A stretch of 64,000 nucleotides of DNA from Streptomyces sp. NRRL F-2580 (GTDB lineage Bacteria > Actinomycetota > Actinomycetes > Streptomycetales > Streptomycetaceae): positions 124,001-188,000 of the forward strand of contig NZ_JOIR01000003.1 of the NCBI RefSeq assembly GCF_000720115.1. Reading direction: 5' to 3'. Positions within the stretch are counted from its first letter, which is position 1. Every line of letters starts with the position of its first letter. Shown here piece after piece: positions 1 to 8,760 of the stretch. The position numbers were made by a program, and so were the translations under genes. The notes below the pieces were generated by a model. It was given only the letters and a program-made list of their open reading frames with translations, ran no database searches and was not told the origin of the DNA.

Positions 1-2423
1 GCCTCGTCGACGGCGTAGGCGGGGAAGGCCCAGCGGCCGGCGGCTTCGCCGATGGCGGGGCCGCGGCGGGCGCCGAGGGCGACGGCGTCGGGGTAGTAGC
101 GGGCCACGTATTCCTGTACGAGCTCGGCCTGTTCGGGCTGCCAGAAGCCCTGGGCGGTGGCGCTGAAGAGGTAGTTGGACAGGCTGTCGTCGTGGAAGAG
201 CCGGTCCCAGGCGGCGGCCTTGGCCTCCGGGGTGGGGAGAGAGGCGCGGCAGCGGGCCGCACCCTCCTGGCCGGTGGCGCTGGGGTCGGCGGCGAGGGCG
301 GCGTCGATGTCGCTCTCCTCGACGGCGCCGAGGACGGCGAGGCGGGCGAGGATACGCCAGCGCAGCTCGGGGTCGAGTGCGGGGCCGCCGGGGACGGTGT
401 CGTCGGCGAGCCAGGCGTCGATCGTGTCGGGCCGGGTGGCGCTGTCGATGAGGGTGCGTACGGCGGTGAGGCGCAGGCCGGCCCCCGAGCCGTCCTCGGT
501 GCGGCGGATCAGGTCGCGGGCGATGGTGGTGAGGGTGGCCAGGGCGGCGGTCCGCTCCGCGGGGGCGACGTAGCGCACGGCGACCTGGGTGCGGGCGAAG
601 GAGAGCACGCCCTGGACGATGGCCAGGTCGTGTTCCTGCGGCAGGTGCGCCTCGGCGGTCAGCAGGTAGTCCCGCGGGTCCAGTTCGCCGTCACGGACCA
701 TGTCGCGCAGGGCGTTCCAGACGACGGCGCGGGTGAGGGCGTCGGGGATGCCGGACAGGCCGTGCAGGACCGTTTCGAGGGAGGTCTCGTCGAGCCGGAC
801 CTTGGCGTAGGTGAAGTCCCCGTCGTTGAGGAGGAGCAGCGCCGGGCGGGCGCCGCTCACCGAGACGACCTCGTCGGAGGGGATGTCGAGGGCGAGGGGC
901 TCGCGGGGTTCGAGGGTGCGGCCGTCGGCGGGGTCGCGGTCGTAGATGCCGACGGTGACGTGGTGCGGGCGGCTGCCGCTGCGGTCGACGGTGAGGGTCC
1001 AGCCTGCGGCTCCGTCGGCGCCGTGGGCGGCTTCCTCGATGCGCGGGGCGAGGGTGTCGATGCCGGTGGTGCGCAGCCAGATGTCGGCCCAGGCGCGGAC
1101 GTCGCGTTCGGTGTGGGCGGCGAGGGAGTCGATGAAGTCGGCGAGGGAGGCGTTGGCGAACTTGTGGCGGGCGAAGTGGGTGTTGATGCCGGCCAGGAAG
1201 TCCTTCTCGCCGAGCCAGGCGACGAGCTGGCGCAGGGCGGAGGCGCCCTTGGCGTAGGAGATGCCGTCGAAGTTGAGGAGGGCGGAGGCGGTGTCGGGGA
1301 CGTCTTCGGGAGCGGGGGCGACGGGGTGGGTGGAGGGCCGCTGGTCGGCGTCGTAGCCCCAGGGCTTGCGGGTGACGCCGAAGTCGGTCCAGGTGTCGGT
1401 GAAGCGGGTGGCTTCGGTGAGGGTCTGGTAGCCCATGTACTCGGCGAAGGACTCGTTGAGCCAGATGTCGTCGAACCAGGCGAGGGTGACGAGGTCGCCG
1501 AACCACATGTGGGCCATCTCGTGGGCGATGACCATGGCCCGGGACTGGCGTTCGGTGTCGGTGACGGCGGAGCGGTAGATGTACTCGTCGCGGAAGGTGA
1601 CGAGTCCGGGGTTCTCCATGGCGCCGGAGTTGAACTCGGGTACGAAGGCCTGGTCGTACGAGTCGAAGGGGTACGGCTCGCCGAACTTCTCCTGGTACCG
1701 GTCGAAGCAGTCTTTGGTGATGGACAGGATCTCGTCGGCGTCGGCGTCCATGTGGGGGGCGAGGGACCGGCGGCAGTGGATGCCGAAGGGGAGTCCGGCG
1801 TGTTGGGCGGTCACGCTGTGCCAGGGGCCGGCGGCGACGGCGGCGAGGTAGGTGGAGATGACGGGCGTCGGGGCGGAGGTCCAGACGCCGGCGCCGTCCG
1901 TGTCGCGGTCGGCGAGGCGGGTGGTGATGCCGTTGGCGAGGACGGTCCAGTGGGCGGGGGCGGTGACGGTGAACTCGAAGACGGCCTTGAGGTCGGGCTG
2001 GTCGAAGGCGGGGAAGACGCGCTGGACGTCGTCCATGAACATCTGGCTGTAGACGTACGTCTCCCCGTCCGTGGGGTCGGTGAAGCGGTGCAGGCCCTCA
2101 CCGGTGCGGGAGTAGCGCATGCGCGTGTCGAGGTGCAGCTCGTGGGGGCCCCGGGTGAGGCCGGTGAGCGGGAGGCGGTTGTCTTCGAGGGCGGCCGGGT
2201 CGAGGGGGCGGCCGTCGAGGGTGACGGAGCGCAGCTCCTGCGGCTTCAGCTCGACGAAGGTGTCACCGGGGGTGCGGGCGGTGAACCGGATGACGGTGGT
2301 CGAGTCGAAGGTTTCGTCGTCGTCGACGCCGCCGCCGCTGGTGAGGTCGAGGGTGACGGCGTAGTGGTGGACGTCGAGGAGCCGGGCTCGGAGCTGCGCT
2401 TCGTTGCGCGTCAGTGCGGACAT
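1..2423 (-). CDS. pepN: Aminopeptidase N (M1 family), 3' end outside window
   Basis: Zinc metallo-aminopeptidase of the M1 (gluzincin) family, which removes N-terminal residues from peptides in the cytoplasm. About 807 residues are visible before the window edge; the family is usually about 850-860, so roughly 50 C-terminal residues are missing. Visible motifs are the exopeptidase signature GAMEN (about residue 265), the zinc motif HEMAH (about 298-302) and the third zinc ligand in NESFAEY some 18 residues later, so the catalytic core is complete. The start gives MSALTRNEAQ; an in-frame ATG three codons upstream (2432) is an alternative. The gene lies downstream of the chorismate mutase gene on the same strand, separated by an unusual 12-bp repeat array. 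Confidence 0.93.
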   Translation of the reverse strand, partial: MSALTRNEAQLRARLLDVHHYAVTLDLTSGGGVDDDETFDSTTVIRFTARTPGDTFVELKPQELRSVTLDGRPLDPAALEDNRLPLTGLTRGPHELHLDTRMRYSRTGEGLHRFTDPTDGETYVYSQMFMDDVQRVFPAFDQPDLKAVFEFTVTAPAHWTVLANGITTRLADRDTDGAGVWTSAPTPVISTYLAAVAAGPWHSVTAQHAGLPFGIHCRRSLAPHMDADADEILSITKDCFDRYQEKFGEPYPFDSYDQAFVPEFNSGAMENPGLVTFRDEYIYRSAVTDTERQSRAMVIAHEMAHMWFGDLVTLAWFDDIWLNESFAEYMGYQTLTEATRFTDTWTDFGVTRKPWGYDADQRPSTHPVAPAPEDVPDTASALLNFDGISYAKGASALRQLVAWLGEKDFLAGINTHFARHKFANASLADFIDSLAAHTERDVRAWADIWLRTTGIDTLAPRIEEAAHGADGAAGWTLTVDRSGSRPHHVTVGIYDRDPADGRTLEPREPLALDIPSDEVVSVSGARPALLLLNDGDFTYAKVRLDETSLETVLHGLSGIPDALTRAVVWNALRDMVRDGELDPRDYLLTAEAHLPQEHDLAIVQGVLSFARTQVAVRYVAPAERTAALATLTTIARDLIRRTEDGSGAGLRLTAVRTLIDSATRPDTIDAWLADDTVPGGPALDPELRWRILARLAVLGAVEESDIDAALAADPSATGQEGAARCRASLPTPEAKAAAWDRLFHDDSLSNYLFSATAQGFWQPEQAELVQEYVARYYPDAVALGARRGPAIGEAAGRWAFPAYAVDE

Positions 2424-2541
2424 GGGGCCCATGCTGCCCCAGCGGGCGACGGAGCCCGGTCTTCCGGTTCCCTCTTCGCTGCGCTTTGCGCGGCGCTTGC
2501 GCTGCGCCTTGCGCTGCGCTCTTGTGCCGGGCTCTTGCGCT

Positions 2542-2625
2542 GCCCTTTGCCCTGCCCTTTGCCCTGCGCTTTGTGCTGCCCTTTGCCCTGCCCTTTGCCC
2601 TGCGCTTTGTGCTGCGCTTTGTGCT
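2542..2625. repeat. 12-bp tandem repeat array upstream of pepN
   Basis: Seven head-to-tail 12-bp units alternate between gccctttgccct and gcgctttgtgct. The first six form two copies of a 36-bp higher-order unit, and the last type is then repeated once more. Similar but degenerate motifs (ctgcgctttgcg and relatives) continue to about 2470. The array lies between the stop of the chorismate mutase gene and the start of pepN. It is probably untranslated; no start and ribosome site fits it. I know no function for it. Confidence 0.85.
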
Positions 2626-2664
2626 GCGCGGCTGCTGCTCCGGTCCACGGCTCCCGAGCGGCGG

Positions 2665-3030
2665 CTACTCCTCGCCCGCGGCGATCGTCTCGTGGTGGCG
2701 GATGACCTCGGCGATGATGAAGTTGAGGAGCTTCTCGGCGAAGGCGGGGTCGAGCTTGGCGTTCTCGGCGAGCTGGCGCAGCCGGGCGATCTGGCTGGCC
2801 TCGCGGCCCGGGTCGGCGGGCGGCAGCTGGTGCCGGGCCTTGAGGTGGCCGACCTGCTGGGTGCACTTGAAGCGTTCGGCGAGCATGTGGACCACGGCCG
2901 CGTCGATGTTGTCGATGCTGTCCCGCAGGCGGGCGAGTTCGGCTGTGACGCTCTCGTCGATGCCGCCGGCGGCGCCCTTGCCGGTGCCCGCGCCCGGGCC
3001 CGCGCCGTTGTCGAGGTCGCTGATGTTCAT
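2665..3030 (-). CDS. Chorismate mutase, AroQ type
   Basis: Converts chorismate to prephenate, the first step towards phenylalanine and tyrosine; cytoplasmic. The 121-residue product is a single all-helical CM_2 domain with the characteristic LRDSIDNIDAAVVHMLAERF helix, then QVGHLKA, and a long C-terminal helix ending VIRHHETIAAGEE. That is the usual length for a stand-alone actinobacterial AroQ with a Gly/Ala-rich leader of about 20 residues. The start chosen is the ATG of MNISDLDNG; upstream codons in frame run into repeat sequence with no family similarity. The trp genes about 55 kb away draw on the same chorismate pool. Confidence 0.9.
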   Translation of the reverse strand: MNISDLDNGAGPGAGTGKGAAGGIDESVTAELARLRDSIDNIDAAVVHMLAERFKCTQQVGHLKARHQLPPADPGREASQIARLRQLAENAKLDPAFAEKLLNFIIAEVIRHHETIAAGEE

Positions 3031-3335
3031 GGTTCCCGAGAATACGTGGCGACGGCCGGTGAGTCTCCGGGCAGTCGGCCTGTGAGACGGGGTGGGCGGT
3101 GGGGGCGCCCGGGCCCGTCGTCGAGCGCCAGTCGGCTGCGCCGCTCGGGCCGGATACGGGGGGCCGGTTACGCCGAAGCGAGCGGGCGGGAGGCCTGTCG
3201 TGCCGGGGCCGAGCCGGCGGGGGCCGGTTGTGCCGGGGGCGGGCGCCGGGTGGCTGCGCCGCGCGGGCCGGCGGCGGGGCAGGGGCCGGTGCGCCGAAGC
3301 CAAGCGGGCGGGGGGGCCGGTTGTGCCGGGGGCGG

Positions 3336-3460
3336 GCGCGCGCCGGGGCGTCTCCTCGGGCGCCGAACGTGACGAGGGGTCGGAGGGTCTGGCGGAATTG
3401 CGTTCGACGCCCTGCGGGGATCACCCCGACACACACCCACCCCCGTCCCAACCGGCCCGG
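3336..3460. repeat. Long dispersed repeat, copy 1 (partner at 23575-23692)
   Basis: This shares long identical runs with 23575-23692, including cgcgcgccggggcgtctcct, tcgggcgccgaacgt, ggggtcggag, and ccctgcggggatcaccccga followed by cacacacccaccccc. The two copies differ by short substitutions and small length changes. The stretch cggggatcaccccg is a short inverted repeat. The copies lie 20 kb apart in unrelated gene contexts. Confidence 0.8.
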
Positions 3461-3497
3461 TTCGGCCTCACCGCCAATCCAGCCCCGCCGCACAATC

Positions 3498-3800
3498 CAG
3501 CCCCTCCGGCGTTTGAGGAGCGGGGTGCGGGGCGGAGCCCCGATCCTTGAGCCGCACCACCCAACCCCACCGCACCCTCCGGCCTCGCCCCGCCATCCAG
3601 CCCCTCCGCACCCCTCCAGCCCCGCCGGCGTTTGAGGCGCGGGGTCCCGGGCGGAGCCCCGATCTTTGGGCCGCACCACTCCAGCCTCCGCCGCACCATC
3701 CAGCCCCTCCGGCGATTGAGGAGCGGGGTGCGGGGCGGAGTCCCGGTCCTTCGGCTTCGCCGCACCACTCCAGCCTCGCCGGCGTTTGAGGCGTGGGGGG
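3498..3800. repeat. Cluster of four CCGCCGGCGTTTGAGG-type repeats
   Basis: Copies start at about 3498, 3617, 3701 and 3771. The core reads cagccccgccggcgtttgag, then gcgcggggtgcggggcggag, then cccc. Each can fold, because cggggctccgccccg-like arms flank the centre. The last copy is truncated after the tgaggcg core. The same family occurs at 23733-23983, 52606-52652 and, modified, at 62747-62840. It is a dispersed intergenic repeat, not coding sequence. Confidence 0.85.
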
Positions 3801-3888
3801 TGTGGGGCGGCCACAGAGGCGGCGCCGCACCGGGAGCCCGCAACCGCACGGTGCTCCGACCGGCCTTGCGCACGGGCGGGGCGGGGCG

Positions 3889-3940
3889 CCTCGTCCTTCC
3901 GGCCGGATCGCGCCGTGCGCGTCCGGCCGGAAGGACGAGG
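3889..3940 (-). terminator. Perfect 19-bp terminator hairpin after the trypsin gene
   Basis: The arms 3889-3907 and 3922-3940 (cctcgtccttccggccgga and its exact complement) enclose a 14-nt loop. It begins 6 bases beyond the stop codon of the secreted trypsin gene. No U-run follows, as is common for strong terminators in high-GC actinobacteria. Confidence 0.85.
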
Positions 3941-3945
3941 GGGTG

Positions 3946-4830
<885 letters not shown>

Positions 4831-4871
4831 TCATGCGTTCGGACGGCAGGGATTGCGGCGAAGGGGACGCG

Positions 4872-5804
4872 ATGACGCAGAACGGTGGGCCGGGAGGTCC
4901 GATCGAGCACGGATTTCCGCATCTGGCGACGGTGCGGGCCTCGATCACCGCGCTCTTCCGGCGCCTGTCGGCGGAGGGGATCCGCGCCTACGCCGCGAGC
5001 GTCGCGCCCGCCGACGCCGCCTTCGACGCCGCCGACGACGTGCACCTGGGCGCGCAGCGGGTGGCCTCGGCGATGGTGCGCGCCCTCCGGCTGCCCGATG
5101 CGCGCATGGTGGTCGCCTTCCGGCCGATGGAGCAGGCGGCCACCGTGGAACTGACCGCGGGTCCCGAGTACTTCGTCGAGGTCAGCGACCGCTTCCGCAC
5201 CCACCGCCGGGACCTGGCGGCGGCCCTGTCCCACGAGGTCACCCACGTCCTGCTGCACCGGCTCGGCCTGCGCTTCCCCGGCACCGAGGAGAACGAGATC
5301 CTCACCGACACCGCCGCCGTCTACCTCGGGGCGGGCTGGCTGCTGCTCGACGCCTACCGCGAGGACGCGCTCACCCACCAGAAGTTCGGCTACCTCACAC
5401 CGGAGGAGTTCGGCTACGTCCTCGCCCGACGGGCCGCCCTGTTCGGCGAGGACCCCTCCACCTGGTTCACCAGCCCGCAGGCGTACGAGGCGTACGTGCG
5501 CGGGCGCGCGCAGGCCGAGCGGGACCACCGGCGGCCCCCGCTGGCGGCCGCGGGCCCACTGGCGCGCCGGCGGTACGCGAAGGCCCGGCGGTCCGGGCCC
5601 ACCCCGGCGGACGGACCGGCGAAGGGGTCGGCGGAGCGGTCGGCGGAGGGACCGGCGTACCGCTTCGAGCACGAGGACTCCGGCCCCGGGCTGCGAGTGA
5701 GCTTCCCGTGCCCGGTGTGCGGGCAGCGGCTGCGGCTGCCGGTGGGCGGGCGACTCCGGGCCCGGTGCGGCCTGTGCCGCACCGTCCTCGACTGCGAGAC
5801 CTAG
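4872..5804 (+). CDS. Putative zinc metallopeptidase with C-terminal zinc ribbon
   Basis: A 310-residue protein of unknown role. It carries HEVTHVLLH (HExxH at about residues 121-125), followed some 20 residues on by ENEILTDTAAVYLG, whose acidic residue could be the third zinc ligand, as in small gluzincin-like peptidases. The C-terminus, after a Pro/Ala/Glu-rich linker, holds two CxxC pairs (CPVC near 280, CGLC near 300) that look like a zinc ribbon. No signal peptide is seen, so it is probably cytoplasmic. The start ATG has AAGGGGA about 6 nt upstream. It is divergent from the trypsin gene. The peptidase activity is inferred from the motif only. Confidence 0.7.
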   Translation: MTQNGGPGGPIEHGFPHLATVRASITALFRRLSAEGIRAYAASVAPADAAFDAADDVHLGAQRVASAMVRALRLPDARMVVAFRPMEQAATVELTAGPEYFVEVSDRFRTHRRDLAAALSHEVTHVLLHRLGLRFPGTEENEILTDTAAVYLGAGWLLLDAYREDALTHQKFGYLTPEEFGYVLARRAALFGEDPSTWFTSPQAYEAYVRGRAQAERDHRRPPLAAAGPLARRRYAKARRSGPTPADGPAKGSAERSAEGPAYRFEHEDSGPGLRVSFPCPVCGQRLRLPVGGRLRARCGLCRTVLDCET

Positions 5805-5938
5805 CGACGGGGGGCATCCGGACGATCTTCATTCACCGGTCGGCCACGAAAAGTTTCTTACCGGCCAGTAGACACGGGGGCGGATCTCGCCAACTCTGGT
5901 CGCGTACACGTCAATTCGTGACCGAGGAGCGCCCCCAC

Positions 5939-6622
5939 ATGCGCAGCACCCGCCGCACCCGTATGTCCCGTACCACCGCCATCGGCGTGGCCGCGGCAGC
6001 CACCGTCATGACGCTGGCTCCGGCCACCGCCGCCCAGGCGGCCCCCGCCGCCGCGCCGGCGCCGGCGCCCGCGTCCGTCTCCGTGTCCGCCTCCGCTCCC
6101 GGTGGCAACGCGGCGATCCTCGGCATCGACTACGCCACCTGGCAGCGGGACGTGGCCGCCGCCGTCGACGCGGCCCGCCCCGCCATCGAGCAGCGCATCG
6201 CCGCCTCGCCCGCCGGCGAGAAGCCGGCCCTCGTCCTCGACATCGACAACACCTCGCTGGAGACGGACTTCCACTGGTTCTGGACTTTCCCCACCCCGGC
6301 GATCACCAAGGTGCGCGACCTGACCCAGTACGCGAACGCCCACGGGGTCGCCGTCTTCTTCGTCACCGCCCGCCCGGGGATCATCCACTCCCTCACCGAG
6401 CGCAACCTCAAGGCCGTCGGCTACCCGGTCTCGGGGCTCTACGTGCGTGACCTGCCCGACCTGTTCGACGAGGTGAGCGCCTACAAGACGGGCAAGCGCG
6501 CGGAGATCGAGGCCCGCGGTTACACGATCATCGCCAACATCGGCAACAGCCCGACCGACCTCGTCGGCGCTCACGCCGAGCGCACCGTCAAGCTGCCGGA
6601 CTACAACGGCAAGCTGTCCTGA
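5939..6622 (+). CDS. Secreted HAD-superfamily acid phosphatase
   Basis: A 227-residue secreted phosphomonoesterase of the acid phosphatase (class B / HAD subfamily IIIB) type. The N-terminus has a twin-arginine-like basic stretch, a hydrophobic run and AQA, then an Ala/Pro/Ser-rich spacer. The HAD motif I, LDIDNTSLE (about residues 100-108), supplies the nucleophilic Asp and the general acid. FFVTARPG is motif II, and a conserved Lys (KTGKR) and NIGNSPTDL fit motifs III and IV. The ATG has GAGGAG about 9 nt upstream. The preceding gap (5805-5938) presumably holds its promoter. Confidence 0.85.
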   Translation: MRSTRRTRMSRTTAIGVAAAATVMTLAPATAAQAAPAAAPAPAPASVSVSASAPGGNAAILGIDYATWQRDVAAAVDAARPAIEQRIAASPAGEKPALVLDIDNTSLETDFHWFWTFPTPAITKVRDLTQYANAHGVAVFFVTARPGIIHSLTERNLKAVGYPVSGLYVRDLPDLFDEVSAYKTGKRAEIEARGYTIIANIGNSPTDLVGAHAERTVKLPDYNGKLS

Positions 6623-7107
6623 CCCGAGGGTTCCCGCCCCGGGGTTTCGAGCGCCGCGGCGATGGCGTTGACCGCCGCCCAGCCCAAGGCCATCGCCGGG
6701 CCGATCGTGGCGCCCGGGCCGGGTGGGTCCCGCCCGTCACCGCCGCCGAGCAGTTCCCGGAGGCGTAGAGGCCGGCGATCGGCGCGCCGTCCTCGCGGAG
6801 CACCCGGCCGTCCCCGTCCGTGACCAGGCCGCCCTTGGTGCCGATGTCCCCCGGGTGCACGGGGACCGTGTGGTAGGGCGCCTTGTCGAGGGGCGCCAGG
6901 TTGGGGTTGGCCGGCGTCGGGTCCGCCGCGATCCGCCGCTGTCCGGGGAGGAGGCCGACGAAGAGGTACCGGGCCCTCGAGCGGGGGTCGAGGACCAGCC
7001 AGGCACGGCCGCAGGGCCTGGCGCCGGCGGTCTCGGAACAGCCGATGGACAACATGATGGGCTGGCTGCGGTTCAGCGAGTGGATGTAGCGGGTAGTCAT
7101 ATCCCAC
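6601..7107 (-). pseudogene. 3-ketosteroid-1-dehydrogenase-like flavoprotein remnant, frameshifted
   Basis: Only the C-terminal third of an FAD-dependent 3-ketosteroid/fumarate-reductase-type dehydrogenase survives. Recognisable pieces are ARYLFVGLLPGQ, APYHTVPVHPGDIGTKGGL and GLYASGNCSAAVTGGTHP. At about 6718-6722 one base is missing: the sequence reads ccacccggcccgggcg where the family needs one more g. The expected GPGATIGPAMALGWAAVNAI then continues in the next frame to the stop at 6601. The N-terminal FAD-binding Rossmann domain (about two thirds of the protein) is absent. It is probably a dead relic related to the steroid cluster that begins 2.4 kb further on. Confidence 0.75.
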
Positions 7108-7176
7108 CGCAAGAAACGAAGACCCGGTCCCGACCCCTCGCCAGGGGGCCGGGCCCGCTTCGTTTGGGCCCCGGAA

Positions 7177-8439
7177 TCAGCGCGCCGGCCCCACCGGCTC
7201 CACCGTGCCGGAGCAGCGGGCCCGTTCGGCGGCCAGCACCGTCAGGTGGCTGGTGAGCGACTCCCGCGGGCCCGACCTGACCAGGCCCGGGTCGCCGGTG
7301 GCGACGGCGGCGACGAAGGCGTCCATGAGGCCGGCGTCCCCGCCGCCGTGGCCGCCCGCGGCGTCCATCGGGCCGCCCGCGCCGATGGCGACCCGCTCCT
7401 CGGTGCGGGTCAGGAAGTCGTAGACCGTGATGCCGCGGCCGTCGCCCCGCAGTTCGCCGCGGGTTCCGAAGATCCGGGTGTGGCGGTCCGCCTGCTCGGT
7501 GAAGGCGGTCATGGTGAAGGTGGCCGTCGCCCCGGAGTCGAACTCCATGGCCACCACCTGGTGGTCGACGACGTCGTTGTCGCACGCGTACACGCACCGC
7601 CCGTAGGGCCCCTCCCGCAGGGCGGTCTCCAGGGCCCGCGGGGTGAACTCGTCGATCAGCACGCTCAGCGGCCAGCGGTGGCGGCCGTCGGCCAGCCGGT
7701 CCCCGTACTCGCGTGCCGCCGAGTACGGGCAGTCGGGCTCCACCGCGCAGTCCAGGCAGCGGTCCGCCGCACCCGGCGGCCTGTTCTCGGGCCGGAAGTG
7801 GGAGAGGCGGCCGAAGCTGGAGACCCGTACGGGCGGGCGCCCCAGCACGTACTGGAGCCAGTCCAGGTCGTGGCAGGACTTGGCCATCAGCATGGTCGTC
7901 GCCTCGTCGGCGCGCCGCCAGTTGCCCCGTACGAACGAGTGGGCCTGGTGCCAGAAGCCGACCGGCTCCAGGTGCTGGACGCTCACGATCTCGCCGATGC
8001 GGCCGGAGTCGACGAGGTCCTTGAGGGTCCGCGTGTAGGGCGTGTAGCGCAGGACGTGCCCGACGGAGAGGATGACGCCGGCCCGCTCGACGGCGTCGAC
8101 GATGCGCCGGCACTCGTCCTCCGTGAGGGCCATCGGCTTCTCCAGCATGATGTGGTAGCCGAGCGCGGCGAACGCGAGGACCGGCTCCAGGTGGTCGCGG
8201 TCCAGGGTGCAGACGAGCACCGCGTCCGCGATCCGGCCGAGGGCGGCCAGCTCCCGCCAGTCGCCGAGCACGTACCGGCCGTCGATGCCGTGGGCGGCGG
8301 CGAGCCGCTCCCGCCTGGGCGCGCGCGGTTCGGCTACCGCGACCACCCGGGCCCGGTCCGGATGGGCCAGGGCCCATCCGGCGTGGCCGCTCCCCCGCTC
8401 CCCCGCCCCGACGACGGCGAGCGTGATGGTGTCGGACAT
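7177..8439 (-). CDS. Gfo/Idh/MocA-family oxidoreductase
   Basis: An NAD(P)-dependent sugar or polyol dehydrogenase-like protein of 420 residues, cytoplasmic. The N-terminal Rossmann fold has VVGAGERGSGHA. EKPMAL (about residue 100) is the family EKP motif whose Lys lies in the active site, and the C-terminal alpha/beta domain follows. A Cys-rich insert (CLDCAVEPDCPYS) could bind a metal and is seen in the MviM-like branch. The substrate cannot be told. A LacI-type operator-like palindrome lies about 40 nt upstream of the start, suggesting regulation by a sugar-responsive repressor. There are no operon partners: the flanking sequence is gene debris. Confidence 0.85.
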   Translation of the reverse strand: MSDTITLAVVGAGERGSGHAGWALAHPDRARVVAVAEPRAPRRERLAAAHGIDGRYVLGDWRELAALGRIADAVLVCTLDRDHLEPVLAFAALGYHIMLEKPMALTEDECRRIVDAVERAGVILSVGHVLRYTPYTRTLKDLVDSGRIGEIVSVQHLEPVGFWHQAHSFVRGNWRRADEATTMLMAKSCHDLDWLQYVLGRPPVRVSSFGRLSHFRPENRPPGAADRCLDCAVEPDCPYSAAREYGDRLADGRHRWPLSVLIDEFTPRALETALREGPYGRCVYACDNDVVDHQVVAMEFDSGATATFTMTAFTEQADRHTRIFGTRGELRGDGRGITVYDFLTRTEERVAIGAGGPMDAAGGHGGGDAGLMDAFVAAVATGDPGLVRSGPRESLTSHLTVLAAERARCSGTVEPVGPAR

Positions 8440-8476
8440 GGGCCCAGCCCCGCTTCCCGAACCGATTGCCGCGCGC

Positions 8477-8491
8477 CGCAAGCGCTTTCCC
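8477..8491. promoter_or_regulatory. LacI-type operator-like palindrome
   Basis: The sequence cgcaagcgctttccc has an AAGCGCTT core with near-perfect dyad symmetry (GGAAAGCGCTTGCG on the other strand). LacI/GalR-family repressors of Streptomyces sugar genes typically bind palindromes with a central CG such as GAAAGCGCTTTC. It sits 40-50 nt upstream of the Gfo/Idh gene start, a normal operator position. The repressor gene is not in the window. Confidence 0.5.
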
Positions 8492-8531
8492 CGGAGAAGC
8501 TAGCGGCCGCGCGTCCTGCCCGACACCCCCT

Positions 8532-8760
8532 TCACCCGTACGTGATCCGCACGGCGGGGCCGAGCGGGAGGGCCTGGCAGGCCAGGACGTAGCCCTCGGC
8601 CGGGTCCGCCTCGTTTACCTTGTGCCCGGTGACGGCGGCGCCCTCGGCGCAGCGGCGGCGGATGTTGAGGAGCTGGATCCCGTACGCGTCCCGCGCGCCG
8701 ATGCCCTCGTAGAGCTCGGTCAGCGGCCGGACCGGGAGCTCCGTCGCCGCGCGGCCTACA
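8532..8760 (-). pseudogene. Remnant of a [2Fe-2S] ferredoxin domain (oxygenase-reductase type)
   Basis: The reading frame ending at 8532 closes with NEADPAEGYVLACQALPL and AVRITYG, which matches the C-terminal end of plant-type [2Fe-2S] domains found in oxygenase reductases such as KshB or PaaE. Upstream, GIQLLNIRRRCAEGAAVTG sits where the CxxxxCxxC cluster-binding loop should be, but only one cysteine remains, so no cluster could bind. I see no start codon with a ribosome site, and the flavin and NAD domains are absent. It is probably gene debris, possibly from a KshB-like reductase given its neighbours. Confidence 0.5.

Larger units (their letters stand above)
3031..3945. other. 915-bp intergenic region made of repeats
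   Basis: I see no credible gene here. From about 3150 to 3460 the sequence is a GC-rich block that is nearly repeated at 23450-23690. From 3498 to 3800 it holds three full copies and one truncated copy of a CCGCCGGCGTTTGAGG-type element, and at 3889-3940 a perfect terminator hairpin. Open frames through the block on both strands are compositional artefacts: they carry no domain and read straight through the repeats. Confidence 0.75.

Noticed and set aside
192..2705. Long plus-strand open frame opposite pepN, Gly/Val/Glu-rich
   Set aside because: It is the antisense of a clear aminopeptidase with all catalytic motifs. Such long frames are normal opposite GC-rich coding sequence.
3168..3440. 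Minus-strand frame MGVCRGDPRRASNA, and its relative near 23333-23674
   Set aside because: Both copies fall in the long dispersed repeat. Similarity between them comes from the DNA repeat; after the shared start they diverge with frameshifts, so it is not a protein family.
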